Below are positions 12,336 to 22,247 of a stretch of 64,000 nucleotides of DNA, in pieces; the first letter of the stretch is position 1; every line of letters starts with the position of its first letter. The stretch is from Azospirillum sp. TSO35-2. Lineage in GTDB: Bacteria; Pseudomonadota; Alphaproteobacteria; Azospirillales; Azospirillaceae. Under the pieces are notes generated by a model, which did no database searches, was not told the DNA's origin, and was given only the letters and a program-made list of their open reading frames with translations. A program made the position numbers and the translations under genes. The DNA is taken from assembly GCF_003116095.1 (NCBI RefSeq), contig NZ_LGRA01000008.1:156605-220604 (forward strand), read 5' to 3'.

Positions 12336-13661
12336 TCAGGACGCCGCCGCGCCGCCGGCCATCAGGGCGCGGGCCTGCCCGTGGGTGACGATGCCGCGCT
12401 CGCCGAGGCGGGTGAACAGGACGGCGGCCAGTTCGGCCTGCGCCAGCGCTTCGGCCTGCGGCCCGCTCCGCGGCCGGCGCGGCACGGCGAACGCATCGGC
12501 CAGTTGGTCGATGGAGGCCCCTGCCAGATTCGGGTCGAGCGCCGCCGCGAGCGCCGCCAAATCCAGCCCTGGCGGCAGCGCCGCTTCGGCCAGCCCGGCC
12601 TGCGCGGCGGAGCGCGCCAGCGCAGCCAGCGCGGCGTCGACGCCGACGCCGACGGCGATGCAGTGGTGCAGCGCGTCCTGGATCGCCGGCCACGCCTCGG
12701 CAAAGGGACGCTCGCCCGCCACCATGGCGGTGCCGATGCCGTGACGCGCCACCGCCTCGCCCGACACCGGCTCCGCCGGATCGATCAGCAGCGCCATCGA
12801 GACGGTGCGGAAGACGCGCGCGCCGGCCAGCCGGACGGTGCCGACCGCGATCACCGGCCCCGATCCCGGCTCCACCCCGGCGGTCGCCACCCACAGCGCC
12901 ACGAAGGGCAGCGCCGCCAGCGGTTCCTCGTCGCCCAGCGGCGCCGTCGCGTGGGCCGACCGCAGGCTGAGCGTGCGCTTGCCGCTGAGCCCCGGGGCGT
13001 GCGCCATGCCGCGCGCCGGAAAGGACAGGATCACCCCGGCGTTCAGGCCGAGATCGGCGACGCGCGCCGACAGCTCGCCCTCCTCCGTCCGCCGCAGCAC
13101 GGCGGTGACCGGCGCACCGCTGCCGCGCGCCCGTTCGATGGCGCGGGCCAGATCGTCGCGGACCAGGGTCTTGCCGATGTCGGCCCCCTCCTCCACCTCC
13201 AGCAGCCGGGCGGCGCCGGGGTTCAGCCGCTCCACCCGCCCCTGTTCGTCGAGCAGCAGCAGCGGGTCGTCGGCCAGCGCCAGCACCGCCAGCACCCCCT
13301 TCTCCCAGCGCCCGCCACCGCCCAGCCCCGCGGCCGGACCGTCGGCCCGCGTCAGGCCGGACAACAGCTCCGCCAGACGCGCCACCTCGCCGCCCCGCCC
13401 GGTGGCCCAGGGTTCGAGATCAACCCGGCCGCGACCGCCCGACAGACGGTCCGCCAAGCGGCCGAGATCGCCGAAATGGCGGGTCAGCTTGGCGAAGGCG
13501 TACCACAGCGCCAGCAACCCGACGCCGCAGATCGACAACCCGCGCACGAAGGCGGTGCGGTCATCGGCCGCCACCTGCGTGATCTCCACGCCCAGAAAGA
13601 CCAGCGCCGCCGCTGCCGCCGCCAGTGCCAGCATCACCACGCGCCACACCCCGCCCATCAT
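12336..13661 (-). CDS. Membrane PAS protein with a degenerate DEDDh exonuclease-like C-terminus
   Basis: This 441-residue protein has two N-terminal membrane helices (about 8-27 and 38-58), a linker like a HAMP region, and a PAS-like fold (about 125-215, DDPLLLLDEQGRVERLNPGA). Its last 190 residues line up by eye with the exonuclease domain of the protein at 49780-52068. Where that protein has FDTETTGLSPSTG, this one has LWVATAGVEPGSG (about 256-268); HGVTDAMVAGK matches HGIGTAMVAGE; AHNAAFD is replaced by GVGVDAA; HTALGDS is lost. All catalytic acidic residues and the catalytic His are therefore missing. I infer a catalytically dead sensor paralogue. It converges on egtB with four bases between the stops. 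Confidence 0.72.
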   Translation of the reverse strand: MMGGVWRVVMLALAAAAAALVFLGVEITQVAADDRTAFVRGLSICGVGLLALWYAFAKLTRHFGDLGRLADRLSGGRGRVDLEPWATGRGGEVARLAELLSGLTRADGPAAGLGGGGRWEKGVLAVLALADDPLLLLDEQGRVERLNPGAARLLEVEEGADIGKTLVRDDLARAIERARGSGAPVTAVLRRTEEGELSARVADLGLNAGVILSFPARGMAHAPGLSGKRTLSLRSAHATAPLGDEEPLAALPFVALWVATAGVEPGSGPVIAVGTVRLAGARVFRTVSMALLIDPAEPVSGEAVARHGIGTAMVAGERPFAEAWPAIQDALHHCIAVGVGVDAALAALARSAAQAGLAEAALPPGLDLAALAAALDPNLAGASIDQLADAFAVPRRPRSGPQAEALAQAELAAVLFTRLGERGIVTHGQARALMAGGAAAS

Positions 13662-13773
13662 CGGGCCGTCTCCCTGCCGTCAGCCGCCGGGTCTCGTGTC
13701 CCGAGTCCCGCGTCGGAGTCTACTTGGCGGAAGCCAAACGGAGAAGCATGGCGGTCGTTCGCCGCGGCAACCG

Positions 13774-13959
13774 TCAGCGCACGGGCCCGGCACCGCCGGT
13801 TCCGGCGACCTGGGCCACCTCCACCGCCAGATCGCCGAGCGCGCCGCGCACCTCGCCCGACAGCGCCAGCAACAGCAGGGCAACGACGGCGACCAGCAGC
13901 GCATGGTCCAGGGCGGGAAGGTTCAGGCGGTTGCGCAACAGGCTGTAAAGACGCGGCAT
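13774..13959 (-). CDS. Small Flp/Fap-type pilin-like membrane peptide
   Basis: This 61-residue peptide starts MPRLYSLLRNRLNLPALDHA and has one hydrophobic helix (LLVAVVALLLLALSGEVRGAL) followed by a short polar tail. That shape resembles Flp pilins, although the Gly-x-x-x-x-Glu prepilin cleavage motif is not clear. AGAGG lies about eight bases before the ATG. It is divergent from a TadG-like gene at 14335. No other tad genes are present, so it is an orphan. I cannot exclude another single-helix membrane protein. Confidence 0.5.
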   Translation of the reverse strand: MPRLYSLLRNRLNLPALDHALLVAVVALLLLALSGEVRGALGDLAVEVAQVAGTGGAGPVR

Positions 13960-14334
13960 CGCGCGAACCTCTTCGGGACAAAAGGAAACGGGTGCGGCGA
14001 GGCTCGGTTATCGGCCCGAACAATCCCTTAACGGTGCGACGCTCTTTGCCGGTTGCCCGGTTTTTGTCCCGCCGGCGCACGCCGCGCTATGATTTATGCT
14101 GTTCGGCCAAGTTGACGCTGCCGCCTGTTCCTCATCCGATTGGATGCATCTTTTGTTGCCGGATGTGCAAAGCGGGATTACCGCCTTTGCGTAAAATACA
14201 TAGCAACTCCCGGTCACGCTTTTGCTGTAACTCTGCTGCATTTCCGGGTTTGCCTGTTTGACGGATGATGCTAAGAGTCATCCATCCAACGATATCATTC
14301 CTTTCCGCATAGATAATTGCTTGGGAGGCCGGCA
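13960..14334. other. AT-richer intergenic region between divergent Flp-like and TadG-like genes
   Basis: This 375-base stretch is noticeably richer in A and T than its surroundings, especially 14040-14330. I see no convincing coding region, strong hairpin or clear promoter pair. It presumably contains the promoters of both divergent genes. Confidence 0.4.
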
Positions 14335-14784
14335 ATGACTTTGGTCTATCGTCCCCTGCCCTATGGCGGGCACGAAGACCGGCGCACGGGCCGCCACCTG
14401 TTCCTGGTGGTTGCCCTTGTCCTCGCCGTTCCGACCGCGGTCGGTGCCGGCTGCACCGTCGACGCCCTGCGCAGCTACGCGGTGGAGGCGCGGCTGTCGC
14501 AGGCCGTCGACGCCGCGGCGCTGGCCGGCGGCCGGGTGATGTTCGACACCCAGCGCGACGGCCACATCCGCAGCTTCTTCGACAAGGCTTTCCCGAACGG
14601 CTTCCTTGGATCGAACCTGTCGCCGCTGACCATCGCGGAGGACGCGGCGGCCGGGACCCTGACGGTCAGCGCCCACGCCACCGTCAACGCGATCTTCCTG
14701 CGCATGTTCGGCAAGAAGGAAGTGACGGTGGAGGCGCAATCCATCGTCCGCCGCGTCGCCCAGCACGCCCGCAAGGTGCAATAG
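14335..14784 (+). CDS. TadE/TadG-like pilus-assembly or pseudopilin protein
   Basis: This 149-residue protein has a polar start, a membrane helix (HLFLVVALVLAVPTAVGAGC) and directly after it the segment EARLSQAVDAAALAGGR, which is the hallmark of TadG-type proteins. The C-terminal part ends in a stretch (VTVEAQSIVRR) also seen in that family. It is much shorter than full TadG proteins, which add a large extracellular domain. GGGAGG sits eight bases before the ATG. Orphan context, so its role in adhesion or secretion is unknown. Confidence 0.65.
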   Translation: MTLVYRPLPYGGHEDRRTGRHLFLVVALVLAVPTAVGAGCTVDALRSYAVEARLSQAVDAAALAGGRVMFDTQRDGHIRSFFDKAFPNGFLGSNLSPLTIAEDAAAGTLTVSAHATVNAIFLRMFGKKEVTVEAQSIVRRVAQHARKVQ

Positions 14785-14905
14785 CCGCGGCCCGTCCCGA
14801 GCCGCTTGGACGGATTCGGGACTCTCGCATTCGCGGAATGCAGCCCGCGGTCTTCGCGGCTGCGGTAGAAGAACGGGGACCACCCTTCTTCTTCCGGAGT
14901 CCGCG

Positions 14906-15259
14906 ATGCTCGGAACGCTGACGCTTCTGCTGCTCTGTCAATTGGCCGGGGAACTGGCCGCCCGCCTGCTGCATCTGCCGGTGCCGGGGCCGGTGCTGGG
15001 CATGCTGCTGATGTTCGCCGGCCTGCTGTGGCGCGGCCATGTGCCGGCGGCGGTCCAGGAAACGTCGAGCGGGCTGCTGCGGCACCTGTCGCTGCTGTTC
15101 GTTCCCGCCGGCGTCGGGGTGATGACCCACGCCGCCCGGCTGGAGGCGGAAGCGCTGCCCATCCTGATCGCCCTGTTCGGCAGCACCCTGTTCGGCGTCG
15201 CGGTGACGGCCAAGGTCATGGCCGCCCTGCTGCGCCGTACCGAGGGGGACGAGCCGTGA
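14906..15259 (+). CDS. LrgA/CidA family holin-like membrane protein
   Basis: This 117-residue protein has four predicted membrane helices and the LrgA/CidA sequence pattern (CQLAGELAARLLHLPVPGPVLGMLLMF, and LSLLFVPAGVGVMTHA). Family members act with an LrgB partner and have been linked to control of murein hydrolase activity and, in plants and some bacteria, glycolate or pyruvate transport. It overlaps the next gene by four bases (GTGA), consistent with a two-component membrane unit. Confidence 0.88.
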   Translation: MLGTLTLLLLCQLAGELAARLLHLPVPGPVLGMLLMFAGLLWRGHVPAAVQETSSGLLRHLSLLFVPAGVGVMTHAARLEAEALPILIALFGSTLFGVAVTAKVMAALLRRTEGDEP

Positions 15260-15978
15260 GCGCCGATCTCCACCAGATCTGGGTCTATCTGTCGGCCAGC
15301 CCGCTGGCCGGGCTGACGCTGACGCTGGTCGCCTACCAGATCGGCCTGTGGGTGTTCGAACGGCTGGGCCGGCGCCCGCTGTTCAACCCGGTGCTGATCG
15401 CGGTCGTCCTGCTGGCGGCGGTGCTGACGCTGACCGGCGTCGACTACCGCACCTATTTCGACGGCGCGCAGTTCGTGCATTTCCTGCTGGGGCCGGCGAC
15501 GGTCGCGCTGGCGGTGCCGCTCCACAACCAGTTCGAACAGGTGCGGCGGTCGGCGGTGGCGCTGCTGGTGGCGCTGCTGGTCGGGTCCGCCGCGTCGGCG
15601 CTCAGCGCGGTGGCGCTGGTCTGGGCCTTCGGCGGGTCGCTGGTGACGCTGCTGTCGATCGCGCCGAAATCGGTCACCTCGCCGATCGCCATGGGCGTGT
15701 CGGAGCAGATCGGCGGCCTGCCTTCGCTGACCGCGGTGTTCGTCATCATCACCGGCATCATCGCCGGCACCTTCGGCAGCTGGGTGCTGAACCTGGTGCG
15801 GGTGAAGGACTGGCGGGCGCGCGGCTTCGGCATGGGGGTGGCGGCGCACGGCATCGGCACCGCCCGCGCCCTGCAGGTCAACGAGGTGGCGGGCGCCTTC
15901 GCCGGGCTGGGCATGGGGTTGAACGGGCTGGCGACCGCGCTGCTGCTGCCGACGCTGTATCATCTGTTTTGGGGCTGA
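15256..15978 (+). CDS. LrgB/CidB family membrane protein
   Basis: This 240-residue protein has about seven membrane helices and the LrgB signatures FNPVLIAV, LLGPATVALAVPLHNQ and SIAPKSVTSPIAMGVSEQIGG. It starts with GTG overlapping the lrgA-like stop. It pairs with the preceding gene; the transported substrate or regulatory role is unknown here. Confidence 0.9.
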   Translation: MSADLHQIWVYLSASPLAGLTLTLVAYQIGLWVFERLGRRPLFNPVLIAVVLLAAVLTLTGVDYRTYFDGAQFVHFLLGPATVALAVPLHNQFEQVRRSAVALLVALLVGSAASALSAVALVWAFGGSLVTLLSIAPKSVTSPIAMGVSEQIGGLPSLTAVFVIITGIIAGTFGSWVLNLVRVKDWRARGFGMGVAAHGIGTARALQVNEVAGAFAGLGMGLNGLATALLLPTLYHLFWG

Positions 15979-16028
15979 TCCGGATGAATCGTCCGCGCCA
16001 CGCACAATCCGGTTGTCGCAATCGAGGC

Positions 16029-16057
16029 TTGACAGCGTTGCCGCACCTGCGCACAGT
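16029..16057 (+). promoter_or_regulatory. Possible promoter of the leuA leader
   Basis: TTGACA (16029-16034) is a consensus -35 box. With a 17-base spacer the -10 would be CACAGT (16052-16057), a weak match. Transcription would then begin at about 16064, essentially at the leader peptide ATG, as is known for the leaderless trpL of Sinorhizobium. The -10 placement is uncertain. Confidence 0.4.
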
Positions 16058-16064
16058 GCCGTCC

Positions 16065-16121
16065 ATGATCACCATCGACCGCACGAACGCTCTTCTTCGA
16101 CTTTTTGGCCCGGCGCTCTGA
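16065..16121 (+). CDS. Leucine attenuator leader peptide upstream of leuA
   Basis: This open frame encodes MITIDRTNALLRLFGPAL (18 residues). Within the last nine codons there are four Leu codons, three of them CTT and one CTC, where the surrounding genes use CTG almost exclusively. It sits 268 bases upstream of leuA with nothing else coding in between. The arrangement fits ribosome-stalling attenuation: poor Leu-tRNA charging would stall the ribosome on the CTT codons. The hairpin at 16109-16131 overlaps its stop. The complete terminator/antiterminator pair was not resolved by eye. Confidence 0.62.
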   Translation: MITIDRTNALLRLFGPAL

Positions 16122-16131
16122 AGCGTCCGGG
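16109..16131 (+). promoter_or_regulatory. Hairpin overlapping the leader peptide stop
   Basis: CCCGGCGCT (16109-16117) can pair with AGCGTCCGGG (16122-16131) with one bulged T, over the loop CTGA. It is followed by GTTTGTC. It could be the antiterminator or pause hairpin of the attenuator. The other 250 bases up to leuA contain more GC-rich inverted repeats near 16190-16230 but no obvious T-run terminator. Confidence 0.4.
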
Positions 16132-16307
16132 TTTGTCGCGTTCGTCCTTCCGTGTCTTCCGGTCGAAGTGTCTGTTCCATGAGCGATGTTTTCAAAGGCG
16201 CCGTGTCCGGCGTCGCCCGGCCGGGGCCGGGGCTGCGACTTACCGACGGTCGCTGAGCCACAATCCGGCGGCTCCGCGGCCGTACCCCTCGCCGGTCCCC
16301 GCCCTGA

Positions 16308-18095
<1,788 letters not shown>

Positions 18096-18112
18096 GCTGT
18101 CGGCACGGCGGC

Positions 18113-18178
18113 CCCCTCCCTATCCCTCCCCCGCTTTGCGGGAGAGGGGACTGCCGTCTAAGAGCGGGAGGGTGGGGG
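18113..18178. repeat. Short palindromic repeat after leuA
   Basis: CCCCCGCTTTGCGGG forms a tight hairpin. It is flanked by CCCTCCC and GGGAGGGTGGGGG sequences like those at 5505-5692 and 38863-38908. It looks like a truncated member of the same intergenic repeat family and separates leuA from hldD. Confidence 0.55.
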
Positions 18179-18248
18179 CACCACCTTGCCCCGCCCGCCC
18201 CAGCCGCCTATAAGTCCCGCAGTGCGTCAAGCAACAGCGGGCAGCGGC

Positions 18249-19235
18249 ATGATCGTGGTCACCGGCGGGGCCGGCTTCATCGGGTCCAACCTTGTCGCGG
18301 CGCTGGCCGCGCGCGGCGTCACCGACGTGGTCGTGGTCGACCGCTTCCTCGATGGCGAGAAGTGGCAGAACCTCGCCAAGCGCGAGGTCGCCGCCCTGGT
18401 GCCGCCCGAACAGACCCTGGCCTTCCTCGACCAGCACGCCGCCGAGATCGACACCGTCTTCCATCTGGGCGCCATCTCCGCCACCACCGAACGCGACGTC
18501 GACAAGATCGTCGCCAACAACGTGGCGCTGACGCTGGAACTGTGGCGCTGGTGCGCGTGGCGCGGCTGCCGGCTGATCTACGCGTCCTCCGCCGCCACCT
18601 ATGGCGACGGGTCCGCCGGATTCGAGGATGACGGGTCGTGCGCGGGACTGGCGCGGCTGCGGCCGCTGAACGCCTATGGCTGGTCGAAGCATCTGGTCGA
18701 CCGCCGCATCGCCCGCGCCGTCGCCGACCAGGATCTGGTGCCGCCGCAATGGGCCGGGCTGAAGTTCTTCAACGTCTATGGCCCCAACGAAGCCCACAAG
18801 GGCGACATGATGAGCGTCGTCGCCAAGCTGCACCCGCAGCTGATGGCCGGCCGGCCCGCCCGCCTGTTCAAGTCGCACAAGGGCGGCTTCGAGGATGGCG
18901 GCCAACTGCGGGACTTCATTTACGTCGACGACTGCGTCGCGGTGATGCTGTGGCTCTACGACCATCCGGAGGTCAGCGGCCTGTTCAACGTCGGCACCGG
19001 TAAGGCGCGCAGCTTCAAGGATCTGGCGCTGGCGACCTTTTCGGCGCTGGGGCAGCCCCCCCGGATTGAGTACTTCGACATGCCCGAGCATTTGCGCGGC
19101 AAATACCAATATTTCACGCAAGCGACGACGGATCGCCTGCGCGCCGCCGGATACGACCAGCCCTTCACCGAGCTGGAAGAGGGTGTCCGGCGCTATGTGC
19201 AGGATTTCCTGTCGCAGCCCGACCCGTACCGCTGA
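18249..19235 (+). CDS. hldD: ADP-L-glycero-D-manno-heptose 6-epimerase
   Basis: This 328-residue short-chain epimerase should make ADP-L-glycero-D-manno-heptose for the LPS inner core. It starts MIVVTGGAGFIGSNLVAAL, the NAD(P) Rossmann motif; FHLGAISATTERD is the HldD-specific segment; the catalytic Tyr and Lys are in AYGWSKHL, and KFFNVYGPNE is the sugar-binding stretch. The frame is open upstream to 18186, but the ATG at 18249 gives the family start. The stop is 11 bases before lgt. Confidence 0.9.
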   Translation: MIVVTGGAGFIGSNLVAALAARGVTDVVVVDRFLDGEKWQNLAKREVAALVPPEQTLAFLDQHAAEIDTVFHLGAISATTERDVDKIVANNVALTLELWRWCAWRGCRLIYASSAATYGDGSAGFEDDGSCAGLARLRPLNAYGWSKHLVDRRIARAVADQDLVPPQWAGLKFFNVYGPNEAHKGDMMSVVAKLHPQLMAGRPARLFKSHKGGFEDGGQLRDFIYVDDCVAVMLWLYDHPEVSGLFNVGTGKARSFKDLALATFSALGQPPRIEYFDMPEHLRGKYQYFTQATTDRLRAAGYDQPFTELEEGVRRYVQDFLSQPDPYR

Positions 19236-19246
19236 CCGGAGCCCGC

Positions 19247-20056
19247 ATGCTCGCCATTCCCTTTCCCACCATCGACCCGGTGGCGCTCGCCGTCGGGCCG
19301 GTCGTCGTCCGCTGGTACGCGCTGGCCTATCTCGCCGGCTTCGTGCTGGGCTGGCGCTATTGCCTGGGGCTGGCGCGGCTTGACGCCGACCGCCGCCCCT
19401 CGCCGGAGGATTTCGACGATTTCCTGACCTGGGCGGTGATCGGCACCATCCTGGGCGGGCGACTGGGTTACGTGCTGTTCTACAACCTGCCCTATTACCT
19501 GGAAAACCCGATGGACGCCGTGCAGGTCTGGCACGGCGGCATGTCCTTCCACGGCGGCATGACCGGCGTGCTGGTCGCCATCGGGCTGTTCTGCTGGCGC
19601 CGCGGCATCTCCGCCTTCACCTTCGGCGACATCATCGCCGCCTGTGCGCCGATCGGGCTGTTCTTCGGCCGCATCGCCAACTTCATCAACGGCGAGCTGT
19701 ATGGCCGGCCGGCGCCCGACTTCGCCTACGCCATGGTGTTCCCGCGCGACCCGCTGCAGGTGCCGCGCCACCCCAGCCAGCTCTACGAAGCGGCGCTGGA
19801 AGGGCTGGTGCTGTTCATCCTGCTGGCCGTCGCCATCCGTGTCCCGGCGATCCGCCACCGGCCCGGCACCGTCGGCGGGCTGTTCCTGATCGGCTACGCC
19901 CTGTCGCGCATCGCCGTCGAGTTCTTCCGCGAACCCGATCCGCAGCTGGGCTTCCTGTTCGCCGGGGCGACGATGGGCCAGCTGCTGTCGCTGCCGATGC
20001 TGGCGATCGGGCTGTGGCTGGTCCTGCGCGGTCGCCGCCACGCCATCACGGCCTGA
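19247..20056 (+). CDS. lgt: Prolipoprotein diacylglyceryl transferase
   Basis: This 269-residue inner-membrane enzyme transfers diacylglycerol from phosphatidylglycerol to the lipobox Cys of prolipoproteins. It has seven membrane helices, VRWYALAYLAGFVLGW in the first, the HGGMSFHGGMTG segment with the essential His, and the Lgt signature GRIANFINGELYGR. It lies between hldD and a MidA-type gene with gaps of 11 and 7 bases, so the three probably share a transcript. Confidence 0.96.
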   Translation: MLAIPFPTIDPVALAVGPVVVRWYALAYLAGFVLGWRYCLGLARLDADRRPSPEDFDDFLTWAVIGTILGGRLGYVLFYNLPYYLENPMDAVQVWHGGMSFHGGMTGVLVAIGLFCWRRGISAFTFGDIIAACAPIGLFFGRIANFINGELYGRPAPDFAYAMVFPRDPLQVPRHPSQLYEAALEGLVLFILLAVAIRVPAIRHRPGTVGGLFLIGYALSRIAVEFFREPDPQLGFLFAGATMGQLLSLPMLAIGLWLVLRGRRHAITA

Positions 20057-20063
20057 CCCGGCG

Positions 20064-21191
20064 ATGACCGCCGACACCGACAGCCTGGCGCGTCTGCTGG
20101 CCCGCCGCATCGTCATCGACGGGCCGCTCAGCGTCGGCGCCTTCATGGCGGAGGCGCTGGGGCATCCGCGCTTCGGCTACTACATGCGCCAGGACCCGTT
20201 CGGCGCCGGCGGCGACTTCACCACCGCGCCGGAGATCAGCCAGATGTTCGGCGAGCTGGTCGGGCTGTGGTGCGTCGACAGCTGGGCACGGCTGGGCGGT
20301 CCCGGCCCCTTCCATCTGGTGGAGCTGGGGCCCGGCCGCGGCACGCTGATGGCCGACGCGCTGCGCGCCGCGGCGGTGCTGCCGCTGTTCCGCGACAACG
20401 CCATCGTCCATCTGGTCGAAACCAGCCCGACCCTGCGCGACCGCCAGCGCCAGACGCTCCAGCCCATTCTCGGCGACCGGGTCCAGTGGCACGATCGGCT
20501 GGAGGAGGTGCCCGAGGGCCCGACCATCCTGGTCGCCAACGAGTTCTTCGACGCCCTGCCGATCCGGCAGGTGCAGAAGACCGCCCATGGCTGGTTCGAG
20601 CGGCTGGTCGATCTCGACCCCGCCGCGACGGAGGAGGCTCCGCGCTTCCGCTTCGTGCTGGAGGCGTTCGGCAGTTCCGGCAGCCGGCTGGTGCCGGACC
20701 GCCTGCGCGACGCCGCCGACGGCAGCGTGGTCGAGGTCTCTCCCGCGTCGCAGGCGGTGGCCGGGGCCATCGGCGCCCGGCTGGCCGCAGCGCCCGGTGC
20801 GGCGCTGGTCATCGACTATGGCTATGCCCACGGGCCGGCGATCGGCGACACGCTGCAGGCGCTGCGCCGCCACGCCTTCGCCCCGGCGCTGGAGTCGCCG
20901 GGCGAGGTCGACCTGACCGCGCATGTCGACTTCGCCGCCATCGCCGCCGCGGCGCGGGCGGCCGGCGCCGAAAGCTTCGGCCCGGTCGACCAGGGCGACT
21001 GGCTGTGCCGGCTGGGCATCCGCCAGCGCGCCGCCGCCCTGGCCGCCGCCGCCACCCCGGCCCAGGCGCAGGACATCCGCGGCGCGCTCGACCGCTTGAT
21101 CGAACCGGCGCAAATGGGCACGCTGTTCAAGCTGGTCGCGCTGGCCACGCCCGGCGCCTTCGCCGACGGAAACCCGCCGGCCGGCTTCTGA
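20064..21191 (+). CDS. MidA/NDUFAF7-family SAM-dependent methyltransferase
   Basis: This 375-residue protein matches the DUF185 family. The N-terminus has GPLSVGAFMAEALGHPRFGYY, followed by GGDFTTAPEISQMFGEL and the SAM-binding LVELGPGRGTLMADAL. NEFFDALPIRQ and LVIDYGYAHG are further family segments. The mitochondrial homologue methylates an Arg of a complex I subunit; the bacterial role is less certain. It follows lgt by seven bases, the conserved alphaproteobacterial lgt-midA-pgeF order. Confidence 0.87.
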   Translation: MTADTDSLARLLARRIVIDGPLSVGAFMAEALGHPRFGYYMRQDPFGAGGDFTTAPEISQMFGELVGLWCVDSWARLGGPGPFHLVELGPGRGTLMADALRAAAVLPLFRDNAIVHLVETSPTLRDRQRQTLQPILGDRVQWHDRLEEVPEGPTILVANEFFDALPIRQVQKTAHGWFERLVDLDPAATEEAPRFRFVLEAFGSSGSRLVPDRLRDAADGSVVEVSPASQAVAGAIGARLAAAPGAALVIDYGYAHGPAIGDTLQALRRHAFAPALESPGEVDLTAHVDFAAIAAAARAAGAESFGPVDQGDWLCRLGIRQRAAALAAAATPAQAQDIRGALDRLIEPAQMGTLFKLVALATPGAFADGNPPAGF

Positions 21192-21275
21192 ACGGCGGAA
21201 AACGCACGTGGACATCGGCACCGGCGCATCGCGGACCTTCGACGGAAGGCCACAGATTAGGGAAGGACGGCGTTC

Positions 21276-22043
21276 GTGATCACACTCGGCGCGCTGAACG
21301 ACATCACCCACATCCGCCACGCCTTCTTCACCCGCACCGGCGGGGTGTCGGCCGGGCTGTACGCGTCGCTGAACTGCGGCCTCGGCTCCAACGACACGCC
21401 GGCCGCGGTGCATGAGAACCGCGCCCGCGCCGCCGCCCGGATGGAGGTGCCGGCCAGCCACCTCGTCACCTGTTATCAGGTCCACAGCCCGACCTGCGTC
21501 GTGGTCGAGGAGCCGTGGACGCCGGAAACCGCGCCCAGGGCCGACGCCATGGCGACCCGGCAGGCCGGCATCGCGCTGGGCATCCTGACCGCCGACTGCG
21601 CGCCGGTGCTGTTCGCCGACAGCAAGGCCCGGGTGATCGGCGCCGCCCACGCCGGCTGGAAGGGCGCCAAGGGCGGCGTCATCGAGGCCACCGTGGCGCG
21701 GATGGTCGAGTTGGGCGCCAAGCCCGGCCGCATCGTCGCCTGCATCGGCCCCTGCATCGCCCAGCGTTCCTACGAGGTCGGGCCGGAGTTCCCCGCCCCC
21801 TTCGAAGCAGAGGACGAGCGCAACCGCGACTATTTCGCCCCGGCGCGCAAGCCCGGCCATTTCCTGTTCGACTTGGCGGCCTATGTCACCCGCCGGCTGG
21901 GCGATTCCGGGGTGACGGTGATCCAGCGTTGCCCGAACGACACGGTCGCCGAGGAAGACCGCTTCTTCAGCTACCGCCGGTCCTGCCTGCGCGGGGAATC
22001 CGACTATGGCCGCGGGCTTTCGGCCATCGTCCTGCAGAGCTGA
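21276..22043 (+). CDS. pgeF: Peptidoglycan editing factor / purine nucleoside phosphorylase-like (YfiH family)
   Basis: This 255-residue protein is of the YfiH/LACC1 family. The conserved metal-site residues are visible: His in TCYQVHSPTCVVV, Cys in LTADCAPVLFAD and His in GAAHAGWKGAKGGV, with GPCIAQRSYEVG afterwards. Family members act on purine nucleosides, and E. coli PgeF keeps wrong amino acids out of peptidoglycan precursors. The start is GTG at 21276 after GGAAGGA. It follows the MidA-type gene, as in many alphaproteobacteria. Confidence 0.88.
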   Translation: MITLGALNDITHIRHAFFTRTGGVSAGLYASLNCGLGSNDTPAAVHENRARAAARMEVPASHLVTCYQVHSPTCVVVEEPWTPETAPRADAMATRQAGIALGILTADCAPVLFADSKARVIGAAHAGWKGAKGGVIEATVARMVELGAKPGRIVACIGPCIAQRSYEVGPEFPAPFEAEDERNRDYFAPARKPGHFLFDLAAYVTRRLGDSGVTVIQRCPNDTVAEEDRFFSYRRSCLRGESDYGRGLSAIVLQS

Positions 22044-22138
22044 AACCATCACGTTTTAGAGGATTTCCGGGGTTGCGGTCATGCCGTCGGTGCAGGGCCG
22101 CCTTCCCCAATGGGGAAACCCCTCACCGTCATGGAACG

Positions 22139-22167
22139 TTTACATGGGCACAGCCCTTTGTTATGGT
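22139..22167 (+). promoter_or_regulatory. Sigma-70-type promoter of prs
   Basis: TTTACA (22139-22144), a 17-base spacer and TATGGT (22162-22167) make a good housekeeping promoter about 80 bases upstream of prs. The expected transcript starts near 22174. Confidence 0.6.
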
Positions 22168-22247
22168 CCGCCCCGTTTTCAAGGGGCGGCGACGCGCAAG
22201 CGGCGGACGTGCCTTGAGCCGTACCCCTGCAAAGAGAGCCGACCCCG

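Noticed and set aside
12336..13661. Active DNA polymerase III epsilon-type exonuclease
   Set aside because: The fold can be aligned, but none of the DEDDh catalytic residues is kept.
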